NCBI GenBank assembly: GCA_020747015.1
Contig: JAGTJM010000020.1
Span: forward strand, 1 to 64,000
Direction of reading: 5' to 3'
DNA from: Pyrenochaeta sp. MPI-SDFR-AT-0127
Lineage: Eukaryota > Ascomycota > Dothideomycetes > Pleosporales > Cucurbitariaceae
DNA: 64,000 nt
The position numbers and the translations under genes are program-made. Below are positions 57,083-64,000 of this stretch, piece by piece (positions within the stretch are counted from its first letter, which is position 1; every line of letters starts with the position of its first letter). Under the pieces are notes generated by a model that searched no databases, was not told the origin of the DNA, and was given only the letters and a program-made list of their open reading frames with translations.

Positions 57083-59503
57083 ATGGCTACCAACGCCGAA
57101 AACAGGGCGCTGCCAGATTATCAGATCGACCTTTCAGATTTGATTCAACTCTCGCTTCTAAATCAACTTGAAGAGCACCGAAGTATCATCTTGTGCCGAG
57201 AGCAGCTCGATCAGGCAACAACAGCTATCGATAACGATGCAAGCCAACAAACGGAACTCGGTGACAGCTCCGTACCGCCGTGTAGAAAGGAAGAAAGTTC
57301 AATGTATTCATTCCCTGCGATCGTCGATACCAGCATAGCAGTCGCATTACACATACCTGACTTTCAGCGGAAGAGTGATGCGGAACGCCCAATCAAACAT
57401 TCACTCTTAAGCATCCTTAGGATCGATTTGTCAGAACTTCTGGCGAGCCCACCAACATACTACAATTTATTATACGAGCGGATTGCAATTCCTGGCGAAG
57501 TAAAAGCTTGTGGCCATTTCCTTGTTAGCTGTATCGACGTTGGCCAGGATTGGAATCCTAAGCAGCTTATTCTCGAGCTCTTCAAGCATGGCTACGGTGG
57601 CGCAGAGCTCGCACAAGATGTCATATCAGAAGAGGCCTCTTTGCCAGACACAATTCTAGATGTTCGCGAAATGAGGCAGACGTCCTTGTGGGAGTCGGCA
57701 GAGTCAGAAGAGAAACGAAAGGTCGATTTATATCCCAACAAGCCGGACCCCAAATTTTCTCTTTTTGAACCTCTTCTTGTACCACCTGGCTGCGATCTGC
57801 CCCAAAGTTGGTACAAAGTAATCTTTCCGAACATGTGCCGCAGCGCTCAAGAAGTGTTGTCAAATGTCACACATGAATTTTTCATCACGGTCACAAATAA
57901 CAAATTCAGGGGTTCAATGCTGCCACAGTTCATCAAGGTTCCTGCAGCATTTCAAATCTTGGAGTTATCCGTTGCACGAGTGAAGCATTCAGGTCTAGGA
58001 CTCGATGTGGCGAATCTTGTTGCAGAATTGCTACATCTCGGATGTGGTTCGGTTGGTCCAAATACGTTTCAGCGTTTTCTCCCGCATACTTTATCCTGTG
58101 GCGGGATAATTGATCACTATCGTCCCCTTCAATCGAGTGTATTGTCAAGGATACAGGGTATGGGATCTAGTTTCCCCCTCGCTCCCGTTGCCACTCAAAT
58201 TCCACTTGATTCGCCTTACTATTCTGGCCAGATGCGGAAGCAGGCACTCAGTTCGATTGCTCAATCACCGATGTCAAACTTTAGCTCTTGGGCCAGCTTT
58301 ATGACAGGTAGCAGTCCAGCATCTTTTCTCAGTGCAAGATCAACTTTCGATAGCCCAGCATACACCTATTCTGGCGGGTTTAGCCCTGCGATGCGGATTG
58401 AGACCATCCGAGAGGACGAACCCCCAGAGCCGAGTATGCCAACGGTTGTAAAACAGTTGCATGTCGACTATTTCAAGACACTTCACCAAGACAACATTGT
58501 TCAGCCCTTCGACAAAGAGCTTAATTGGTCTGGCAAAGGCCAGCACGTCACTTTTCCCATAAACGATGCGATACCCCTTACCATACTGTCACATCTTGGG
58601 TCGTCAATAAACGCAACCGTGGAAAAAGTCATCTGTCGAAGAATAGCGCTAGCGAGGAAAACTATGAGATGCCATAGTCGGTGGACTGTGGCGGAAGCTC
58701 TGCGTGAAGTCTATCATCTACAGAATCTTCGGCACTTTCACATTGTACAGTTGGTGGGCTCGTATCTTCAAGGCCGGAATTTCTCAATCCTCATGTACCC
58801 AGCCGCCAATTGTCATCTCGGCACATTCCTTGAAGACACTTCCGACATGCGACCCCTCCAAGCTAATCAAAACGGCTTATATATCCACCGTGTTATGTGG
58901 CTCTCTTTGACACTAAGTTGTTTGGTGTCGGCAGTGGCATTCATCCACGACCGTACTACAAAACACATGGACATCAAGCCTCAAAATATTCTTATCAGAG
59001 CTATCCCCAGAGAAAGCACCTGGCGCATTTATCTTGCCGACTTCGGACTCTCACGCTCTTTCGTATCACAAGGCCACAGTCAAACGGATGGACCAACTTC
59101 ACGCACGCCTCGCTATTGCGCGCCAGAAGTATATGGATACGAAAAGCGAGGTCGATCAGCAGACATGTTCTCTCTTGGCTGCGTATTTCTTGAGATATTG
59201 ACGGTTGTTTGCGGCAAAACATTACACGATTTCGCGGACGCGCGGCGTGGAGACGGCGAAGATGAGTCTTTCCACGCAAATTTAGAGAGGATATCTGCTT
59301 GGGTAGATGAACATCTTCGAGCATACACGCGTCCAGATCTTCTTGAACGTGTTAGGTTAATGATATCCGAGCAACCAGACAAAAGACCCCTGGCATCCGA
59401 GTCGCAGACCTTTTTCTCTCAATTACCTCAGTACAGCCCTTTTCGTGCCCAAGACTGTTGCAGACTGTCACCGGAGCCGTACGAAGCGTACCAGGGGTCA
59501 TAA
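57083..59503 (+). CDS. large Ser/Thr protein kinase with long N-terminal region
   Basis: Protein kinase of about 806 residues in one exon; ATG at 57083 in a good context (TAAAATGG). The first 480 residues have no domain I can name, with Ser-rich segments around 400-440. The kinase domain covers about 500-780. A divergent glycine loop (HLGSSINATVEKV) comes first, then Lys near 526 in ALARKTM, LREVYHLQNLRHFHIVQLVGS (alpha-C Glu and following), and the catalytic loop HMDIKPQN with Asp near 630 (HMD in place of HRD). DFGLSRSF has Asp near 653, then RYCAPEVYGYEKRGRSADMF with the APE motif and SLGCVFLEI. The domain is probably active. This type is common in Pezizomycotina without known function. 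Codon use and lack of introns fit the surrounding core genes. Confidence 0.9.
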   Translation: MATNAENRALPDYQIDLSDLIQLSLLNQLEEHRSIILCREQLDQATTAIDNDASQQTELGDSSVPPCRKEESSMYSFPAIVDTSIAVALHIPDFQRKSDAERPIKHSLLSILRIDLSELLASPPTYYNLLYERIAIPGEVKACGHFLVSCIDVGQDWNPKQLILELFKHGYGGAELAQDVISEEASLPDTILDVREMRQTSLWESAESEEKRKVDLYPNKPDPKFSLFEPLLVPPGCDLPQSWYKVIFPNMCRSAQEVLSNVTHEFFITVTNNKFRGSMLPQFIKVPAAFQILELSVARVKHSGLGLDVANLVAELLHLGCGSVGPNTFQRFLPHTLSCGGIIDHYRPLQSSVLSRIQGMGSSFPLAPVATQIPLDSPYYSGQMRKQALSSIAQSPMSNFSSWASFMTGSSPASFLSARSTFDSPAYTYSGGFSPAMRIETIREDEPPEPSMPTVVKQLHVDYFKTLHQDNIVQPFDKELNWSGKGQHVTFPINDAIPLTILSHLGSSINATVEKVICRRIALARKTMRCHSRWTVAEALREVYHLQNLRHFHIVQLVGSYLQGRNFSILMYPAANCHLGTFLEDTSDMRPLQANQNGLYIHRVMWLSLTLSCLVSAVAFIHDRTTKHMDIKPQNILIRAIPRESTWRIYLADFGLSRSFVSQGHSQTDGPTSRTPRYCAPEVYGYEKRGRSADMFSLGCVFLEILTVVCGKTLHDFADARRGDGEDESFHANLERISAWVDEHLRAYTRPDLLERVRLMISEQPDKRPLASESQTFFSQLPQYSPFRAQDCCRLSPEPYEAYQGS

Positions 59504-60449
59504 TCTTGGGGGGAGGGGTTTTCTTAGCGAGAAACCAACAACTGGAAGGAAATGGATGGCAGAGTGTCCACACGCTGTCAGCCTGTATGGAAATATGGGA
59601 GAGGAATGTTTATAGCACAGCTGTCGGTGGCATTACGAGAGGTATGAGAAGGTATACCTGGAAGCTCTGCATGGCCCTTCCCATAGAATGACCTCAGGAG
59701 ATTATACAGGATACACAAATAGCCTTGGGAGATTGGAGAGAATACAGAAACACCTCTAGGGACTGCACACGATATCATATCATCGCACACAATAGTCGCA
59801 AGCAAGAGAGATGAATAAAGAACTTGAAGTCATAACGTCTTGATTCCATATAAAAATGTCCATCTTAATAAGCCCATCGACACGTACCCACAGAACACAA
59901 ACAGTATGCACTTCCACTTCCACTTTCTCTCCCCTCCCCCCTCTCTCTCCCACAGATACGCATCAAATGAACATATACGCCGTCGCACACGCCAAACAAC
60001 AATCCACAGAAGCTTTTTCCCGCTGCTCAGCCTCTATGCAGCAGCCGCCCTCGCCGTCGATAATGTACAAAGAACAGATTATGTAAACCCGGAGGTGTGG
60101 GGGAAAACGGGCAAGAACCAAAAGAAAAAAGTAAGCAAGCAAGCAAGTTTGATATGATGACGCACCAAATGCCCAGATTATAACCAAAAAGAAAAGAGCA
60201 GAGACCGCGGCGTCCGACAGCAAGAGAGACAATGATAAAACGAAGGAGCAATTATTCCGCCCGTGACTAGGAAAAGTGGGGAATCAGCAGAGCGCCGAGG
60301 GGGAATTAGCGCCAACACAAGCAAGCAAAGGACATTTGAGTGGGAAACGGAAAACGCCACGCTAGAGAAATGCGAGGATGCGAGAAGCGCGGTACGTTCA
60401 AAGTGTCACAGATGACTAAGAGGCTGGCGGAAGGAATTAAACGGAGACT
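59504..60449. other. intergenic gap between convergent genes
   Basis: About 950 bases between the kinase and PtaB-like gene ends. It contains pyrimidine-rich tracts (near 59920-59955) and a short CAAG repeat (60132-60146). No gene. Confidence 0.45.
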
Positions 60450-62786
60450 CTAACCACCCGCCTTCATTCTCTTGCCGCCTCCAACTCTTGGACTCTGTTT
60501 GACCTTAGCAGCACCATTCATGTCCCCTCCACCGTCATCGTCTGTCTTCACCGTGCTTCTTCGCCGCTTATTGTTAATGTTCGGACTCGTATTGACACTC
60601 GCGGTGTGCGAACTTGTGCTTTGTTGTTTAATCATGGCATGAGAGGCGGGTGAAGGGGTTTGCATCATGCTTGGCGAGCCGCTCATGGCGCCGTTGGGGA
60701 GGAGTTGGTGCGCCATTGCAGGAGACATAAACATTGGCCCAGTCTGCCCAGGACCTGGTGGTCTTACCCCGGCGGTATATTTGGTTGTTGCATTCCTGGA
60801 TTCTGTTGACCTTGGGCTGCGGTGTTTCCAGTCGTTGCAGCAGCGTTCATGGCAGACATCATGTTATTCCAGTTCTCCAGAGCGTCGGTTGGCTTCATAT
60901 TGGGGTTGTCGAGATAATGATTCATCAGGCTGGTCATGTTGTTCATGGTTTCATAAATCTGCGCTGATTAGCAGCATGAACGGAGATATTCATAGCGCGG
61001 TCACTGACCTCGAGGTAGCCCTGAAGCGCATGTGGCAAACCATAGTCTGTCACGCCGGCGCTGGGGAGCTTCGATATGGGTAGATATGGTTCAGGTGGTT
61101 CTTGTGCGGCTCGTTGCTGCAGTTTCTGCTTAGCTGCCTTATTCATGCGTGGCGACTGGTTGGGATTCATCTGATTGGGCGATGGCTGATGAAACATTTG
61201 TTCCAGGGCCGCCCGTGGAATGTACTGTTGATGTCCTTGGCCATCGAACTGTAGATATTCCATCTTGTCTGATCCTGACCAAAACGCAGTCAGCTTGCCC
61301 TGGTAGATGACCTGACATTGGTTCCGGTAGGTGTAGATGAACTTTGCGCGATCGCATGTCACCTTCAAGTCAGGAGGCGATGACTTCTCTGTCGCCCCGT
61401 CCAGCGTAATTTGAAGATTTATGACATCGGTGTTGAAGAGAGTATAGAAGTATCGCGGCAGAGCGGCATATACTATCTCAAACTGCTTAGTTCTCTCCTG
61501 GGTGTTGTGGAAGACAACATGGACAAATGATCCATGTTCGACAAAGAACTTGTCCACGAAGCTCTGCCACTTGGAGACTTCATTGTCTACCCCACGGTTT
61601 GCCGTAAACCTCCCAATCTGCTCAACAAAGTTCAGAAGCTTCAGAGTGCCCTGGCCAGCACTTTGCTGTGACTGTGCCTTCATCATAGCTATTGATCGAG
61701 CCTGAGCCTGAGCGGTTTGTTGAGCCTGAGCTTGTGCTTGTGCCTGGACTTGAGCCTGTGCCTGTGCTTGTTGTTGCGCCATGGCTGGATTCCGCTGCAT
61801 CTGTGCTTGATTCTGAGGTTGCTGACTAGGTTGCTGTGGCAGGCTCGGTGGTTGGGCTGGTGCGGGTGTCTGTTGTTGTGCGACAGGGCCTGACTGTGGC
61901 GGCTGCTGCTGCGGAGGTTGTTGGGGTTGTTGCTGCGGCGGTTGTTGAGGCACTTGCTGTGGTGTCGGTTGAGGAGCTGGTGACGATTGTCCCTGATGGC
62001 TTCCTATCGCTGATGGTGGGCGGAGGGGCCCTTGCTGAGGCTGAGATGTGGTTGGAGGGCCCTGATTTCCTGGCTGACTGTGGTTGCTTGATTGCGACTG
62101 TGCATGCTGCATTGCAATGGCTTGTTGCTGTTGCATATGCTGTTGTTGTTGCTGGGCTTGGTGGTGAGCTTGGGCCTGGGCCTGGGCTTGGGCCATAGCA
62201 GCTGCTTGTGGCCCGCCTTGCTGTTGGTTCTGCATTTGTTGTTGCTGTTGCTGAAGCTGGATGTGCGGAGGGAGATTGACAAAAGGCTGACCCATTTGGC
62301 CAGCCCTCAAAGCAGCCATTTGCTGGGGGTTCATGGTTGCCATGTGGTTGGGGAAATTCATGCCCATACCGCCCTGTTGCTGAGCCAGCATCGCCTGCTG
62401 TTGCTGTTGGCGCATGAAAGCCTGCTGTTGTGCATTTCGCTGTTGCTGCTGTAGCAATGCAGGATTCACTAGACCAGGGCGTCAGTGTGTTCTTCAAGCT
62501 CGTTAGACCCGAAATACTTACTCATCTGCTGCTGCTGCTGTTGCTGATGGAACATGTGGGCTTGCTGAGGCTGCAGGTGTGAAAGCGCATGTGCATTCGG
62601 TCCCATTCCCGGCTGCATGCCCATCATCGGCCCAGCCTGACTGACCGGGCCGTTGGGACCAGATACGTGTTGCATACCTGGGGGCATTTGCTGCCCTGGA
62701 TTCGGCCCTGGGCCGCCCATGGGATGCCCAGGCGGGATGCCTTGTGGGTGCATGACTGCACTGTGTGGATAGCTCGTGGTCATCAT
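60450..62786 (-). CDS. ptaB: PtaB-like LIM-domain-binding transcription cofactor, Gln-rich
   Basis: Homologue of the fungal LDB1/SEUSS-type cofactor PtaB (yeast Mfg1), a nuclear partner of SomA/Flo8 in morphogenesis, adhesion and biofilm. Exons are 62522-62786, 61009-62468, 60811-60958 and 60450-60754, about 725 residues. The N-terminus is Gly/Pro/Met-rich, then long Gln tracts and QA repeats (residues 80-340). The conserved LIM-binding core is LLNFVEQIGRFTANRG, VDKFFVEHGSFVHVVFHNT, QFEIVYAALPRYFYTLFNTD, QITLDGATEK and FIYTYRNQCQVIYQGKL. KLPSAGVTDYGLPHALQGYLE, then IYETMNNMTSLMNHYLDNP follow. The end has a basic KRRRSTVK patch (likely nuclear signal). The third intron (60755-60810, donor GTCAAC) is chosen because it links the frames in phase with a usual length of 56; a longer alternative from 60772 is less likely. 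Confidence 0.88.
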
Positions 62787-64000
62787 CTTTGTCGCTCTTG
62801 CGTGCGGGCAACGGCCTCGCGGAAACCCGGGTTCAGGAAGGTGCTAGATGTAGTCGGCCAAAGTGGGGAGGAACGAGGACGAGGTGAAGAAAGAGCGACC
62901 GAGTCCACAAACGGGGGGGTTGTAGGGCAGGTGCTATCGCTTGCCAACCATACGTGCTCTGAGGGGTGTGAATCGCGTCAAGGATAGTGGGGGGGAAGCG
63001 GGCGTCTCAGGCAGTCTGCAACAGGCCCGGCGAATGGATCAAGCGTCCAGACACGAGTCCAAATCTATCACAAAAGCGCGCTGCGACGGAAGTCGTCGAT
63101 TGCCCGCGCAGGTGTCGCGGTCGGCGCGATGGAAGGCTATTGGGCCGGCAGACGGGAAGTGCCGGGCAAGGAGAGCGACGGCGAGGAGGGCGATGTACTG
63201 CAATCGCGCGAGGTGCGTGGAGCGCAGAGACTCAGGCGCGCAAAGCGGTGATGTCGTGGTGGGCAGCCAGTTCTGGCGCGGCGTTGTGTTGGGCGGAATC
63301 GTGTCGCATCCGGCCCGCCAGCAGAGCGGTGGAGAAAACGAGCGTCCGCGGCGAGGCTGCAATGGGGGCAGCAGAGTCGTCTATCAACCGCGTCTGATGC
63401 GACGGTGCATCCGGTGCAGGTTCGGGTCCAGGGCCGGTGACGGGAAGCCAGGGACGCGGGCGTCGTGTGGTGGAGGTCTGGTGTGGTGAGAGACGATGGG
63501 CGCATGGCCTGGCAGGCCGCCGATCAGCAGTGGTTAGGGGGCCGTTTCGGTATCGCGCAAAAGCTGCGTGGCTGGGCACCGCTTCCGTAATCTGCCACAA
63601 ACCCGCCGGCACATCAACGCTCGCCCTGTATTGCGCCCGCTGGACTACGGAGATTATCTCGGCGGCCCTTTCTTGCTTGCACTCAATGCGCTGCTGCGTC
63701 TCGAGATGGACTGCCAGCGTCGCCGCCGTGAGGCCTGCCCGGATGACGCTTCCCAACCGCCTATGCCTCTTTGGGAAGTCACGTGCCTGTAAATCTTGGC
63801 AGGCGCGCTAACAGAACGCTCCAAACTTTTCTTCGACTGCACTTTGATTTCCTCCAACATTCTCCAACAACACTCTGCGCTGCGAGGGCAACCCGCGCTC
63901 ATTCCGCGCAGTCTCTGGCCTCGGCTTGCTTCACGGATGCTCTGAAGTCGCCGAGGCTGGTAAAACCCTTCAGGTCAGTAGCCCCATCTCTTTGCTTTTT
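62787..64000. other. GC-rich upstream region of the PtaB-like gene
   Basis: About 1.2 kb to the right edge. 62,940-63,780 is GC-rich with overlapping frames on both strands (up to 182 codons) that are shadows of composition, without recognisable sequence. It probably holds a long leader and promoter of the PtaB-like gene, and perhaps the start of a divergent gene beyond the edge. Confidence 0.45.

Noticed and set aside
61826..62497. Frames of 120-223 codons on both strands over the Gln-rich part of the PtaB-like gene
   Set aside because: By-products of CAG/CAA repeats read in other frames (Ala/Thr/Ser and Leu/Val runs).
62941..63811. Overlapping GC-rich frames on both strands
   Set aside because: They arise from high GC with few stops; the translations are Arg/Ala/Ser-rich with no recognisable domain, and they lie in the PtaB upstream region.

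Overview
The window is chromosomal DNA from a filamentous ascomycete (Pezizomycotina; Dothideomycetes is my best guess from gene content, not proven). The evidence is short spliceosomal introns of about 47-98 bases with GT-AG (twice GC-AG) ends in nearly every gene, typical fungal families (PDR-type ABC pump, TOK-type K+ channel, fungal rhodopsin-domain membrane protein, GH30 glycosidase, PtaB-like regulator), and no operons, ribosome binding sites or phage features. Gene models below were built by hand by joining open frames at splice sites that restore family sequence and codon phase.

The layout has two parts. From 1 to about 48.5 kb the genes are separated by 0.5-4 kb gaps and are mostly accessory and surface or secreted functions: a 12-exon PDR-type ABC transporter (1.6-6.6 kb), a TOK-like two-pore K+ channel (7.9-9.8 kb, minus), a small aegerolysin-like/ET79-like protein (10.2-10.6 kb, minus), a secreted, probably GPI-anchored lysophospholipase/phospholipase B (11.8-14.0 kb), an alpha-arrestin (15.6-17.6 kb, minus), a MARVEL-like four-helix membrane protein (19.9-20.5 kb, minus), an RTG2-like Ppx/GppA protein (21.5-23.4 kb), a frameshifted uncharacterised gene (24.0-24.5 kb, minus), a secreted FAD-linked oxidoreductase (26.3-28.0 kb, minus), a fungal rhodopsin-domain 7TM protein (30.9-32.4 kb), a WD40 fragment (35.0-35.4 kb), a secreted bacterial-type solute-binding protein (37.3-38.4 kb, minus), a short-chain dehydrogenase (42.3-43.1 kb), a secreted GH30 glycosidase (44.0-45.5 kb), and a secreted Cys-rich, GPI-like protein (46.2-47.2 kb, minus). 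Long stretches between them hold no gene I can support.

From 48.6 kb to the end the sequence is gene-dense and housekeeping: SNU66/SART1 tri-snRNP protein, peptidyl-tRNA hydrolase 2, mitochondrial ribosomal protein bL28m, a carotenoid-oxygenase-family enzyme, a large Ser/Thr kinase and a PtaB/LIM-domain-binding-type transcription cofactor with long glutamine tracts. By my coordinates gene spans cover about 45% of the first part and about 74% of 48.6-62.8 kb.

I do not see a biosynthetic backbone gene, a transposon with recognisable ends, a CRISPR-like array or any RNA gene. The most interesting grouping is the run of membrane-acting genes at 7.9-14 kb (K+ channel, aegerolysin-like protein, phospholipase B). 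The oddest single genes are the FAD oxidoreductase that seems to lack the usual flavin-linking histidine, the fungal secreted solute-binding protein, and the frameshifted gene at 24.3 kb.
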